A DNA stretch of 64,000 bases, from positions 744,001 to 808,000 of the forward strand of contig NZ_CP084469.1 in the NCBI RefSeq assembly GCF_020405205.1, given 5' to 3'. Of the stretch, positions 9,453 to 18,068 are shown one piece after another; position 1 is the first letter of the stretch, and each line of letters opens with the position of its first letter. The position numbers and the translations under genes are program-made. The notes under the pieces were generated by a model. That model was not told the origin of the DNA and did no database searches. It was given only the letters and a program-made list of their open reading frames with translations. The DNA comes from Natrinema salinisoli. GTDB lineage: Archaea > Halobacteriota > Halobacteria > Halobacteriales > Natrialbaceae.

Positions 9453-9465
9453 CCCTCCGACCCCA
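9453..9465. other. attL, 3' end of tRNA-Trp
   Basis: CCCTCCGACCCCA at the end of tRNA-Trp is repeated exactly at 38012-38024, just after the integrase gene. The two copies define a 28,559-bp unit. Integration at a tRNA 3' end with the tRNA kept intact is standard for archaeal tyrosine integrases. Confidence 0.85.
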
Positions 9466-9474
9466 TTTGAAATA

Positions 9475-9494
9475 AAAAGCCCTGAGAGGCTTTT
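9475..9494 (+). terminator. Hairpin with T-run after tRNA-Trp
   Basis: AAAAGCC (9475-9481), 6-base loop and GGCTTTT (9488-9494) form a perfect 7-bp stem ending in Ts, a plausible terminator for tRNA-Trp supplied by the left end of the element. Confidence 0.6.
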
Positions 9495-9533
9495 CTCGCA
9501 TTCTCGACATAGTCTGAACAGGGGGTGGTCGGC

Positions 9534-9764
9534 GTGACGGTCACACCGTGGCAGTCGGTCGATCACTCGACGTGTCTTCATTGCGAAGACCACGTTACGG
9601 ACCGGTTCCGTCGCGTTTTCGGTGATGACGACAATCGAGCCCATCGTTGTGGCAACTGCGATACCTATGCACGACTGAGCCGTGGCTCTGCAGCCGGCAT
9701 CGACGTTGCGATTCCGGACCCGGAGACGTCACCCGGCCGTCACGGAGGTGAGGCTGATGCGTAA
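9534..9764 (+). CDS. Small cysteine-cluster protein, first gene of element
   Basis: 76 residues from GTG 9534, chosen because GGTGGTC just upstream can act as ribosome site and because the related gene at 38100 keeps the same GGGGTGGTCGGCGTGACG start context. An in-frame GTG at 9525 is the alternative. CLHC and CGNC pairs suggest a zinc knuckle. The stop overlaps the next start. Likely a DNA-binding or regulatory accessory protein of the element; no family known to me. Confidence 0.65.
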   Translation: MTVTPWQSVDHSTCLHCEDHVTDRFRRVFGDDDNRAHRCGNCDTYARLSRGSAAGIDVAIPDPETSPGRHGGEADA

Positions 9765-9888
9765 TGGGTTCGTCCGAGCGAGTCGGCTGTACGATGTCGA
9801 GAGTCAGACGCCCATCACTCATCCAGCCAATCAGGCGACCGATGAGGACGTTCGTCGATCTCTCGAGCCGCGAGGTGAGTCGGCGTGA
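9757..9888 (+). CDS. 43-residue conserved element protein
   Basis: ATG 9757 overlaps the previous stop by 8 bases. It begins MRNGFVRASRLYDVES; the second gene of the older element (38327) begins MMGFVPASRLFDVES, so this short frame is under selection. Function unknown. In the older copy the next gene overlaps it by 4 bases, whereas here about 340 AT-rich bases intervene. Confidence 0.65.
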   Translation: MRNGFVRASRLYDVESQTPITHPANQATDEDVRRSLEPRGESA

Positions 9889-9939
9889 GGATCCAGTTGG
9901 AGAGTCGTGATGAATTATATCAGACACCGGTTGCTGATA

Positions 9940-10107
9940 CTACACTACATCTTCAGGGTCTAATCCAAACGACTCGGCTACTCCCTCTCTCCAATTCTCG
10001 GCCCAGTCACCTAGATCGTAGTTACAATTCTCGCTGGGACATTTCTCTCCCGGTTCAGGGTACTCTACTTGCTTTTCGCAGGCAGGACATTTGCCGGATT
10101 TCGGCAT
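9940..10107 (-). CDS. 55-residue zinc-finger protein inserted in early operon
   Basis: Minus-strand ATG at 10107, TAG ending at 9940. MPKSGKCPACEKQV starts the protein, and a second cysteine pair (KCPSENC) completes a zinc ribbon; the rest is acidic with a WAENWREG helix. It is AT-rich and opposite to the surrounding operon, and the older element lacks it, so it is a separately acquired gene. Composition and the paired cysteines support coding despite the length. Confidence 0.6.
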   Translation of the reverse strand: MPKSGKCPACEKQVEYPEPGEKCPSENCNYDLGDWAENWREGVAESFGLDPEDVV

Positions 10108-10228
10108 ACTCCATCAAATACAGATCAAACAATAATATCTTCCGACAATTCAGTTTTGTCTCTCCCCAATCATCGTTAGGCAATCGCCGACTGAGCAGGC
10201 TGATTGGCCAGAAGGGTGGTGTTCCGCG

Positions 10229-10348
10229 ATGAGCCGCCTCGTCGAATCCGACGAATGTGAACGATGCGGTGACCGGGTCGACGCGCTTCGCCGGCTCTGT
10301 CCGGAGTGTACACGCGTAGTTCGGAACGCGCGGGAGGGCCCGCTATGA
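10229..10348 (+). CDS. 39-residue double-CxxC protein
   Basis: ATG 10229 to TGA 10348. Pattern ECERC...LCPEC is a compact zinc finger. The older element encodes a similar 39-residue protein (38452-38571: ECPQC...LCPDC). Its stop overlaps the start of the next gene (ATGA), so the two are translationally coupled. Confidence 0.65.
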   Translation: MSRLVESDECERCGDRVDALRRLCPECTRVVRNAREGPL

Positions 10349-10866
10349 GTTCTCGAGCGTCGGAACTCGAGAGTTCGAAGGCCAGCGGTGACGCCCTCGA
10401 GGCCGAGATCGTGCAGTCGATCGATCCGCTCGAGTACGTGAGCGATCACACCGCCACGTGGCACGACGCGCAGACGACAACTGTCCTGGAGGCGAGTCGA
10501 TCGCTGCCATTCTACGGGATCGTCCTCGTCGAGCCGAACGTTCCGGTCGAGATCAAAGGCTGTCAGATAGAGACGAGTAACGGCAGTCGGTCGACCCGCG
10601 GTCGGTTCTACATCAAACGAGCAGCCCACGAGCAACTGCTCGAGGCGGCCGGAATGTACCTGCTCGTCGTCTACCTTCCGCGGCCGGGGCTCCCGCAGGT
10701 TGCCCGGGCGATCGTGCCGGCGACGCTCGTCGACGAGTTGCTGGCCGGCCGGTGGTACGAAGTCGGCGGCTCGCGCTCGGAACAGGAGGTCGCAAAACTC
10801 GCGTGGTCGCACGTGATCGATCCGGCGGGCGTAGATCCGACGGCAACAGTAGGTGGTTCGGAGTGA
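10345..10866 (+). CDS. PD-(D/E)XK-like nuclease-fold protein
   Basis: 173 residues from ATG 10345. The core ...VPVEIKGCQIE resembles the E-x-K strand of the PD-(D/E)XK fold, preceded by an acidic residue (LVEPN) and followed by FYIKRAAHEQLLEAAGMYLLVVY, as in Holliday-resolvase and restriction-type enzymes. It may process element DNA. The D of the motif is uncertain, so activity is an inference. Overlaps both neighbours by 4 bases in a tight operon. Confidence 0.6.
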   Translation: MSSRASELESSKASGDALEAEIVQSIDPLEYVSDHTATWHDAQTTTVLEASRSLPFYGIVLVEPNVPVEIKGCQIETSNGSRSTRGRFYIKRAAHEQLLEAAGMYLLVVYLPRPGLPQVARAIVPATLVDELLAGRWYEVGGSRSEQEVAKLAWSHVIDPAGVDPTATVGGSE

Positions 10867-11159
10867 GCGTCGATGCCGATCGGGACGACCGCAACCTCGA
10901 GGCCGAGCTGGCGAGCCCGGCGGCAGGTCAGTTCGGGGTTCCCGTCGATGCAGTCTGCGTAGGCTGTGGCCGAACTCGCGTCAAGCGGGCGAGCCTCGAG
11001 GAGATGGACCAGCATCCGCAGGTTGATCCAACGTCCCTTGAGGCGTCGGACTGCACGTCGTTCAAGCACGTCTGCTATCCCTGTCAGGGTGCGACGTGGT
11101 GGAATCCTGTGGCGATCCTTATCGGCTTGCTCGAGAGCGAGCGGGACCGGGGTGAGTAG
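10863..11159 (+). CDS. Small zinc-binding element protein
   Basis: 98 residues from GTG 10863 inside the GTGA overlap with the previous stop. Cysteine pairs CVGC and CYPC lie ~50 residues apart, suggesting one zinc site, followed by a hydrophobic helix (WWNPVAILIGLLES). The gene after it starts 2 bases downstream. Function unknown; an accessory to the large protein that follows is a fair guess. Confidence 0.6.
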   Translation: MSVDADRDDRNLEAELASPAAGQFGVPVDAVCVGCGRTRVKRASLEEMDQHPQVDPTSLEASDCTSFKHVCYPCQGATWWNPVAILIGLLESERDRGE

Positions 11160-11161
11160 GC

Positions 11162-12781
11162 GTGTCGCAGGTCGAGACGACGCCCCACGAGATCGAAGGT
11201 CGCTGGAAGTGGCCCGATTGGGGTCGTGGGCCGTACGACGCGCTGTCGTCGGTGATGCTCGGTCCTCCCTTCGAAGGGTACCTCGAGATCACTACCGAAA
11301 TCGATGGCGAACCCTGGTACCTCGAAGTGAGCTACAGCAAATCGGGATTCGCGCCGCGGCTGTCGGACGGTATCAACGCCGAGCGGCTCTACGAGTGGGA
11401 TATCGTGGGCCGTGGGCACGGCGAACGAAAGGCATCGTACAACATCGGCCCGCGGTTCCCGAACATGCGCCACTGGGAGAGCGGCGAGCGGTTGCAACTC
11501 CCATGGGAGAATCAGGTCGGCGAAGTCGACGGCGTCGATGTCGAATTCCACACGAGCAACATTGAACCCGAGCGCGGCCTTGAGCTGCTGCCGGAGTTCT
11601 TCACGGCGATCTTCGATCACGCCAACGAGCGGGTTCATCCCGAGTACTTCCGCACTGAACCGCACGAAGCGAGTCGGATGTGGGCGTACGAGCGGTACGT
11701 TCGGATTCGTCGCGAATGGGCTGAGAAACTCTCGTCGGCCGGTGTACTGCAGAAGGTTGCACACTACCTGTCTGACCTTGAGGGCGTGAAAGCCGAGCTC
11801 CACATTGACAATCAGGAGATCATCAACCACCAGAATCGGCTGTTTCTGAACCCCACGTCGGCCAGCGAACTCTTGCCGGGCCATACCTACGGACGGAAGT
11901 TCGAGATCTACCAGCTGAAGGACCCCGATGCGGTCTCGAAAGATCACCCGTCGTACCATCCGAAGGTGGAAGTCTTGGTCAACAAGTCGATGAACGACAA
12001 TGAGGCATGGGCGTGGGCCGATCGCCACGAAGTGACCGAGCAGATAGAGGAGACGCTATTGAATGCGCTCCACTGGGAAGATATCCCGCTCGGTCCCGAC
12101 GGAAATGGCGTCTACATAGCCGACGATCACTTCGATGCGGTCGCTCGAGACCAGCCGGTCGAACTCTACGAAGACCCGACACCGCGCCTCGAGGCGAAGT
12201 CAGACCACCTGTTGATGACGACGCTTCGAGACATGGGCGAGACCGCTCGCGATGTGTCGGAAACGGTCGCGACCGACGGTGGTGCGACCGTCGACGGTCT
12301 CGCCGACCAGCTTGGGAAGCACCCTGCGACGATCTATCGGGCGATCAACGACCTCGGCGAGATCCTCGAACTTGACCACGGCGATATCTCGTTCCGAGCC
12401 CGGAAGTATCGCGAGGAACTCCGTGCGCTCGTCGAGTCGGCCGAGTACGCGATCGAGAGCTACGCCGATCGGATGCAGCATCTCATGGGCTTGGCCGATC
12501 ACGTCGCCGAGTCGTCGCCCTTCCAGGAGTGGCTCGCGAAGAACGGTGCCGACCTCGAGTTCGACGAACATGGCGAACCCCGGCAGATGCGGATCGATAC
12601 GATCCTCTCCCGGCTGAAGTCGGACAGCTTCGAGAACGTCGCGACAATCGCCAGCGAAGCCCTCGAGAAGTGGTCCCGATCGGGGAATGATCCGACCGAA
12701 CTCCGTGGCGTCGAGTTCACCTGGAAGACGCCCGGCGGTGGCACTGAAACCGGATTCGTCGGCGCAGTCGCCGACCGCTGA
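11162..12781 (+). CDS. Large winged-helix protein, putative replication or regulatory factor
   Basis: 539 residues, last gene of the early operon. Residues ~1-330 form a large domain rich in aromatic residues that I cannot assign. Residues ~355-415 contain a helix-turn-helix (TVDGLADQLGKHPATIYRAINDLGEI) followed by a helical region. Such proteins are common in haloarchaeal plasmids and proviruses, where they are suspected to initiate or control replication. No rolling-circle HUH motif or polymerase motif is visible, so the replication role is only an inference from size and position. Confidence 0.65.
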   Translation: MSQVETTPHEIEGRWKWPDWGRGPYDALSSVMLGPPFEGYLEITTEIDGEPWYLEVSYSKSGFAPRLSDGINAERLYEWDIVGRGHGERKASYNIGPRFPNMRHWESGERLQLPWENQVGEVDGVDVEFHTSNIEPERGLELLPEFFTAIFDHANERVHPEYFRTEPHEASRMWAYERYVRIRREWAEKLSSAGVLQKVAHYLSDLEGVKAELHIDNQEIINHQNRLFLNPTSASELLPGHTYGRKFEIYQLKDPDAVSKDHPSYHPKVEVLVNKSMNDNEAWAWADRHEVTEQIEETLLNALHWEDIPLGPDGNGVYIADDHFDAVARDQPVELYEDPTPRLEAKSDHLLMTTLRDMGETARDVSETVATDGGATVDGLADQLGKHPATIYRAINDLGEILELDHGDISFRARKYREELRALVESAEYAIESYADRMQHLMGLADHVAESSPFQEWLAKNGADLEFDEHGEPRQMRIDTILSRLKSDSFENVATIASEALEKWSRSGNDPTELRGVEFTWKTPGGGTETGFVGAVADR

Positions 12782-12928
12782 ACCGGCCTGCATAGTGGCA
12801 ACACTACCGGTTTCCCTCTTTTCTACAAGTCTGCTTGAATAACAGCCCTGCTTAGACAAATCTGGTTGGAGCCAGCGCCTCGAAGGTGGGGTCGTCACGG
12901 CGATCGCACCGTGACAGCTGCGGGGTCG

Positions 12929-12974
12929 TTTCGCGCTTCGCGCGAAAGCCCCCTTGGCGGGTGTCCCCAAGGGG
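12929..12974. repeat. Two adjacent hairpins after the early operon
   Basis: TTTCGCGC/GCGCGAAA (12929-12947, 3-base loop) and CCCCTTGG/CCAAGGGG (12950-12957 and 12967-12974) are perfect inverted repeats 148 bases after the operon. They could terminate the early transcript or mark a replication origin. Confidence 0.55.
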
Positions 12975-13056
12975 ACTGCGCCAAAAAATTACAGCGCCCC
13001 ACCCTCACCTTCGCGCGAAAATCTCCAGTTGAAGCACAGGAAATGGAGGTCCATCT

Positions 13057-13773
13057 TTACTGTATCTGTCTCTCTTTAGAATATTCCTGTTTGTTTATGT
13101 CATTAGAAGTCTGGTTACGCTGCTTCTCTGTTGTATCCTCCATATTATCCTTAAGGACATTGACAACTATTCTCTTATTGACAGATGTCGTTTTTATATA
13201 GTAATTTATCATATCGTCTACTTTTTCAGGGTTATCTAAATCATAGCTTCTAGCCATTTCGAGCCATGAATCTAAGGAATCTACCGCTGTATAGTACTGA
13301 ACAATCTTTTCTGCTTCCTCTTCAGTTAAGCTACCGAGTTTATCAGCATTTGGCTCATATACATTTGTAGGAAAGAAGTCTGTAGGAATCGCTGCATTCG
13401 CGCCCCGGCCCTCTGCTCGTTCAATTCCGTTTACAGCAGTAATCTCAGAGTAGAGAGCTTTTCGTAAATTCTCTTTAGATCGCTTTTCCTTTTCTTTTTC
13501 TCGCCTTTTTTCTTCTTTGCGCGCATTATTCGAGGATCTCACCAAACCATATGTATAAATCACATATACTAATGTGAGAACAACAACACCTATGGAAGTA
13601 ACTCCATTTGCAACTGTTGCAATATTACTCGCAAGATTAGGACGGCCCTCTATTATTGCCTGATAAGAAGCATACAGCATTGCTCCACCAATCACTGCAA
13701 CAAATGCAGCTGTGATCGTTGTAGCAATAAGTAGTACCCTTGAATGTAATATATTAGTCCTCGAATCTTCCAT
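13057..13773 (-). CDS. Two-helix membrane protein with charged cytoplasmic region
   Basis: 238 residues from ATG 13773 (the longer frame would need a TTG at 13809). Two membrane helices at residues ~15-70 are followed by a Lys/Glu-rich coiled coil (RKEEKRREKEKEKR) and a helical domain. The gene is markedly AT-rich against the GC-rich backbone. It opens the first cargo island and is flanked by short direct repeats (13028 and 14225). No homologue recognised; a sensor or effector of an immunity system is possible. Confidence 0.6.
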   Translation of the reverse strand: MEDSRTNILHSRVLLIATTITAAFVAVIGGAMLYASYQAIIEGRPNLASNIATVANGVTSIGVVVLTLVYVIYTYGLVRSSNNARKEEKRREKEKEKRSKENLRKALYSEITAVNGIERAEGRGANAAIPTDFFPTNVYEPNADKLGSLTEEEAEKIVQYYTAVDSLDSWLEMARSYDLDNPEKVDDMINYYIKTTSVNKRIVVNVLKDNMEDTTEKQRNQTSNDINKQEYSKERQIQ

Positions 13774-14360
13774 GTTAGATGATATAATGTTGGCAGTATA
13801 TATTCCCAATGCCCCTAAGGGGGCAGGGCAATTGCGCAGCGCGCGCGCCGCGCTCGCAAAAATTGAGTCGGCGGATATTGGACACTACAGCCGAACTGCC
13901 TCGCTGATAGGACGAAACGAGACCTCGATAACTATGATTGTCGACTACACCTACGAGGGTTTATTAGTGAAGGCACAGCCAAACGGGAGCGTCATGCGAC
14001 ACCCACAAGATGACCTGTTGATCGTCTATGCACAGTCAATGCTTGCCCAAGAGCATAGAGGAACGCCGAAGAAGAACGGGCTTTGAATTTGGCAGCCGAG
14101 ATTGCGGATCAACATGGGCTCGCAGTAAGCGATGCAATTCGCCAGATCAAATAGATCGTGTCGCTAAGTAGATACCGACAAAAATCACATCATCTTACCC
14201 TCTTCACCTTATGCAGAATTCCCATTGAAGCACGTGAAGCGGAGGCAATTAACTCGCCAAATACAGTTCCATCGTCAGAAATAAATAAATCAATATAGTT
14301 TCTGACACCCTAGATGGATTTCACTACATACTTCGCGGATAATCGATATACATATTAAAT
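13774..14360. other. Cargo spacer with a decayed gene fragment
   Basis: Mostly non-coding. A 50-codon frame from ATG 13934 to 14086 and, in another frame just after it, a stretch ending at 14153 that reads like a protein C-terminus (ALNLAAEIADQHGLAVSDA) suggest a small helical gene broken by frameshift. The copy TTGAAGCAC...GGAGG at 14225 repeats that at 13028. The region near 14300-14360 is AT-rich and must hold the promoter of the next gene. Confidence 0.4.
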
Positions 14361-16400
14361 ATGACAAAAGTAGTATTTCATCGGGTAGATTCGATTATAA
14401 AATATAATAGAGGGAGAGAAACCGAGCAAGAGGAACGTTGCGAGTACGAATTCGACCCAGGTGCTTGGGAAGAAACGCATGATAATGATGCCCAACTATA
14501 TGATCAAGAATTAAATGAAGGGAATGTTTGGAGATGTCCCCATAAACGAAAAGAAGGCCACTCTAAGTGTATATTTCATCTCCCAGTCGATAAAAAGAAT
14601 GATGACGAGGTCCTCGAATCATTAGTTGAGGAAATTGAGCAACCATCTGGAAAATCGGAAACTCCCACATACAGAAAGCAAACACTTCAGCTAATTGGAG
14701 CACGCTTTGGAGAATTTGACATAGGAAAAATTGATATTTTAGATGAAAATACAGACACTCTAGACCTACGCCATGCGCATATCTCTGGGGAGATCCAGTG
14801 GAAGGATGTCTCATTTCACCCTTCGCTTCTCTTTGATGGCGCGAATTTTGAGAGCTCACTTATGTTTGATGGAGTCGACTTCACGTCGAATGTATCATTT
14901 TCCAATGCGTGCTTTGAAACAAGCTCAGATGATGTTCTTAGCTTCCATGATTGCGTCTTCTACGAAAATATCAACTTTAGCAATACTACAGTAGAACCAA
15001 CTGCATACTTTACCCAGTCTGAATTCCTAGAGAAGGCTGATTTTTCAGACTGGACAATTCAGCAGGGTGCCTCTTTTCAAATGTCCAAATTCAGAGGAGA
15101 GACTAGCTTCAGTAGCTCTACTGTTACTGGTGGATTAGATAAATGGCCAGAAAATTGGGGCATGAACTTCTGGAAAGCGCATTTTGATGGCGAACTCCGG
15201 TTCCCACATAGTACGTTTGAACACCCATTAAATTTCAAGTCCACTACGTGTAGTGAAGGAGTGAATCTTATTAATGTAGAATTCCTATCTTTCGGGGACT
15301 TTTCAGAAATGGTAAGCTATGGGGAAGTAGATATTAGCAGAAGTACCCTCAGTGAGGGTCTTAGATTTCAGTCAGCGACAATTTCTGGACCAATAGAAAT
15401 AACAAATATAGATCTACATGACTCCCATTGTAATATAGACTTTGAGAATGCTGAATTATCTAGTGGATCGCTTCACCAGCCCTCACAGGGGTATATTATG
15501 TACTTATTTAACGAGGCAGAAGTAGGAGATATTGACTTAAAGCCCGGAACATCCACCTCTTTCTCACTTCTTGATCGTCTCACCGGTGGATTATCTTCCG
15601 AGTCAAGTACAGATTTGCTTCAGTACTACTACTTTTTGAATACAGGTTTTAATGGGCTAGATTTCAGTAGATATCATAGAGAACTAGAAGAAACTGGTTG
15701 GGTTCTTCATACTATGTCTGGACGGGAATTTGACAATCTCCGATATAGACTAGAAGTAGATCCGTCAGATGACAAGGAACATGATGGACCTGAGGTTCTA
15801 AGTTTTAGCATTGATATGTCTAATCCAGACATATTGGGTTCAACGTATTTGAAAGCGAAAAATGGCGCTCAGAAGGTTGGAGACAGCAAATCTGCATCTG
15901 AATTCTTTATTCGAGAGATGAAATATAGGAAGAAGCGACACAAACAAGAATTCAAAGTTGCAACTTCAGGCCTAATCTCGACATTTCCGTATGTCTCAGA
16001 TGAAAAGTCGTCAAACCCAAAAAATCCGCTCAAACCAGGATACAGATGGTTTGTTAATTCTTTCTTAGAATTCACAAGCGGGTACGGAGAACGACTTGGG
16101 GTTGTAGTGTTGTATTCTCTTCTGACAATAATTAACTTTGGCCTGATTTTCCCTCTCGCTGGGGGAATAACAAACGGAGAAGATCGTCTTTCCCTATCGG
16201 TAGTCGGAAGTAATAGCCATAATTTAGTTGAGGTTCTTTGGCAAAACTTATATTTCAGTTTAGTCACGTTCACTACCCTTGGGAATAACTATCGACCCGT
16301 TGGCCCTATAGCTCAAATATTAACGGGTATAGAGTCTCTTCTTGGATCTTTCCTACTTGCCCTACTTGTTTTCAGCCTTGGTCGCAAAGTGACGCGATGA
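14361..16400 (+). CDS. Pentapeptide-repeat protein with C-terminal ion-channel domain
   Basis: 679 residues, AT-rich. Residues ~60-75 hold a Cys/His cluster (CPHKRK...CIFH). Residues ~110-380 show irregular pentapeptide repeats, each with F or L at the central position (ADFSDWTIQQGASFQMSKF), forming a right-handed beta-helix. The last ~110 residues have two membrane helices around a pore loop, TFTTLGNNY, close to the K+ channel filter TxTTxGYGD but with NN instead of YG. A cytoplasmic helix sensor gating a pore is the simplest reading. It sits in a cargo island and could be a suicide effector. Confidence 0.7.
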   Translation: MTKVVFHRVDSIIKYNRGRETEQEERCEYEFDPGAWEETHDNDAQLYDQELNEGNVWRCPHKRKEGHSKCIFHLPVDKKNDDEVLESLVEEIEQPSGKSETPTYRKQTLQLIGARFGEFDIGKIDILDENTDTLDLRHAHISGEIQWKDVSFHPSLLFDGANFESSLMFDGVDFTSNVSFSNACFETSSDDVLSFHDCVFYENINFSNTTVEPTAYFTQSEFLEKADFSDWTIQQGASFQMSKFRGETSFSSSTVTGGLDKWPENWGMNFWKAHFDGELRFPHSTFEHPLNFKSTTCSEGVNLINVEFLSFGDFSEMVSYGEVDISRSTLSEGLRFQSATISGPIEITNIDLHDSHCNIDFENAELSSGSLHQPSQGYIMYLFNEAEVGDIDLKPGTSTSFSLLDRLTGGLSSESSTDLLQYYYFLNTGFNGLDFSRYHRELEETGWVLHTMSGREFDNLRYRLEVDPSDDKEHDGPEVLSFSIDMSNPDILGSTYLKAKNGAQKVGDSKSASEFFIREMKYRKKRHKQEFKVATSGLISTFPYVSDEKSSNPKNPLKPGYRWFVNSFLEFTSGYGERLGVVVLYSLLTIINFGLIFPLAGGITNGEDRLSLSVVGSNSHNLVEVLWQNLYFSLVTFTTLGNNYRPVGPIAQILTGIESLLGSFLLALLVFSLGRKVTR

Positions 16401-16508
16401 TCTTCTAAACTCACGAAGAACACAGTGATAATCGTCGTGATCAATCATCGTATCGTCTTTGTTCCCCCCGGCCCCCTGGGGTTGCACGTCGACAGAATCC
16501 GATTCCCG

Positions 16509-16545
16509 AATATGCACACGAGACGATGAACCTCGTGTGCATATT
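16509..16545. repeat. Perfect 14-bp inverted repeat, TATGCAC arms
   Basis: AATATGCACACGAG (16509-16522) and CTCGTGTGCATATT (16532-16545) are perfectly complementary, with loop ACGATGAAC. A second palindrome at 26125-26164 shares the TATGCAC/GTGCATA arms and an ACGATGGAC-type loop. It lies between the channel gene and the next small gene. Confidence 0.7.
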
Positions 16546-16672
16546 GAGCGACGATCGCCCCAACCGAGCCCGCAACGAGTTGGGTTGAGTGACAAGATAC
16601 TCCCGTTTCATAGGCTATGGGCCGCTCGAGATAGACGAAAAAACTAGGATTCAGGGGTTCGTGTGTACGAGT

Positions 16673-16927
16673 ATGCGAATCCGAACCGACGGCGATTACG
16701 CCTACCGGAACGACGCGATCGACCGAGCAGCGGACTTCTACAGCTGTAACAAAACGAAAGCCATCGTCTCAGCGTGTGACGATGTGCCGAAATTGGTTGC
16801 CGCCGCACGCCAAGTCCTCGAGCGGGACGACCTTACGCTCGAGCAGCGTCGGGAGATTGCGGAGACACTCTCTACTCGAGCTGTGACCTTCGAAATAGAG
16901 CAGTCAGTGAACGCCCACCGAGAGTAG
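16673..16927 (+). CDS. Small haloarchaeal protein, DUF7692-like (copy 1)
   Basis: 84 residues from ATG 16673, chosen because the related protein at 28870-29142 also begins MRI. Shared features are MRI at the start, AADFY/AADYY, VPKL and a C-terminal EIAETLS/EIVKILD helix. I recall this as a DUF7692-type family, small and helical, possibly DNA-binding; the name is from memory. GC-rich unlike its cargo neighbours. The element carries two copies, one in each cargo island. Confidence 0.6.
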   Translation: MRIRTDGDYAYRNDAIDRAADFYSCNKTKAIVSACDDVPKLVAAARQVLERDDLTLEQRREIAETLSTRAVTFEIEQSVNAHRE

Positions 16928-17030
16928 AGGCTGTGTTGAAACTCACAGTCGATGATAGGTCTCAGCGGCTATGCTGAATACACAGCACTTATCAGCCAGA
17001 GTTCAATCATTAAGTCTTCGTCTAAGGGAC

Positions 17031-18068
17031 CTATTTTCCGTACTCAGCGTCGAACCAGATGAAATCGAAAATCTTGACCATCAAGTCCAATGTCTTGTTG
17101 AAGCACTCAATTGCTTCATCACGGGACACGGATTCCATCGATTCTGCGTCAGGGTGAACAATCTTGTTTCTTGTTCGATTCATCTCACAGAACCATTCCC
17201 ACTCCCCATCATAGCAACTGTCCGTCAATTCCTCACTGTGTGTGTCACTGAAGACGTTCTCTACGATTTGATACCGATTCGGGCCGTTCCTACCTCCATA
17301 GGAGTCAAGCGTAGCCTCTGCGTCGTCGAGTGTCTGACCTTGCCACCGGTAGTACAAGAGCATTTGTCGCACCAGAAAATTATCCATTGACGAGACCAGT
17401 AGTGGATACATAGCGAGCGTGTTTTTCCGTCGAATAACGTGTTCAGCCTCCCGAAGCAAGTCAATCCATGGTGGGTTTTTCCCGGAAGTTGGTGCTTTCA
17501 CGTATCTGTACTGGACGTCGATTTGGTCGCCAGTACTGACTGGGTTTCCTTCTTCGGCCCCATCGCGAAGTGTGGCATTGATTGCGACGGATACGCTGTC
17601 GGTCGGAGTGATTGTAAGTAGTACACTGTCCCCCAGTGAAGCTCGTGTGAATGCTCCGTCGAGTGATTGTGGAGTGAGTTCTTCGTCGCTATCAGCGAGT
17701 TTTGCACTTCTGATCGTGATTGTTTCAATATGGTATCCACGGTCAAGGTTGTGTTGGCCGTATTCTTTTGAGTGGCCGACTTTGACGTCTGTGTAATTCC
17801 CTGTAGTTGCACCGCCAAGGGAGAGAGGACTACCGAAGTAGGTTTGTTCACCGATATCTCCATGGAGTTGATAGAGGAACCCGTTTTCTGGCCAGAATCC
17901 TGTGGGGCAGTGAGGACATGGGAACAACCGATTGGGGTGGATATCTTGTAGATTGTTTCGCTGGATATCGAGGAAATCTATAGGAGTTTCACATTGTGGG
18001 CAGGTAAGGTTTGTTGCGCCTGCCTTTGCGTCTTGCATCATCCGTCTAAGTTGATTTGAGGTTAGCAT
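17031..18068 (-). CDS. Zinc-ribbon protein with C-terminal HEPN-like domain
   Basis: 345 residues, moderately AT-rich. N-terminal cysteine pairs CPQC (residues ~23-26) and CPHC (~51-54) form a zinc ribbon. A middle domain of ~130 residues is beta-rich. The C-terminal ~120 residues are helical and contain RNKIVH, the R-x4-H motif of HEPN ribonucleases, followed by a long helix. HEPN proteins cleave RNA in toxin and abortive-infection systems. The motif is short, so the fold needs a structural check. No partner antitoxin is adjacent. Confidence 0.6.
   Translation of the reverse strand: MLTSNQLRRMMQDAKAGATNLTCPQCETPIDFLDIQRNNLQDIHPNRLFPCPHCPTGFWPENGFLYQLHGDIGEQTYFGSPLSLGGATTGNYTDVKVGHSKEYGQHNLDRGYHIETITIRSAKLADSDEELTPQSLDGAFTRASLGDSVLLTITPTDSVSVAINATLRDGAEEGNPVSTGDQIDVQYRYVKAPTSGKNPPWIDLLREAEHVIRRKNTLAMYPLLVSSMDNFLVRQMLLYYRWQGQTLDDAEATLDSYGGRNGPNRYQIVENVFSDTHSEELTDSCYDGEWEWFCEMNRTRNKIVHPDAESMESVSRDEAIECFNKTLDLMVKIFDFIWFDAEYGK

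Larger units (their letters stand above)
9290..9465 (+). tRNA. trnW: tRNA-Trp (CCA) with intron
   Basis: Acceptor GGGGTCG (9290-9296) pairs perfectly with CGACCCC (9458-9464); discriminator A9465; CCA not encoded. D arm GCCA/TGGC, anticodon stem GCTGA with loop CTCCAGA (anticodon CCA at 9324-9326), T arm GGGGG-TTCAAAT-CCCTC. The anticodon 3' strand TCAGT resumes at 9431, giving an intron of about 102 bases (9328-9429) after position 37, the standard site for haloarchaeal tRNA-Trp. The 3' end doubles as the integration site of the following element. Confidence 0.97.

Noticed and set aside
9885..10232. 115-codon plus-strand frame between early genes
   Set aside because: Lacks domain-like sequence and runs opposite the better-supported 55-residue zinc protein.
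16928..17010. GGCTGTGTTGAAAC-type sequence resembling the end of a haloarchaeal IS5-family element
   Set aside because: Only one end from memory, no second end or transposase nearby; not enough to call an insertion sequence.
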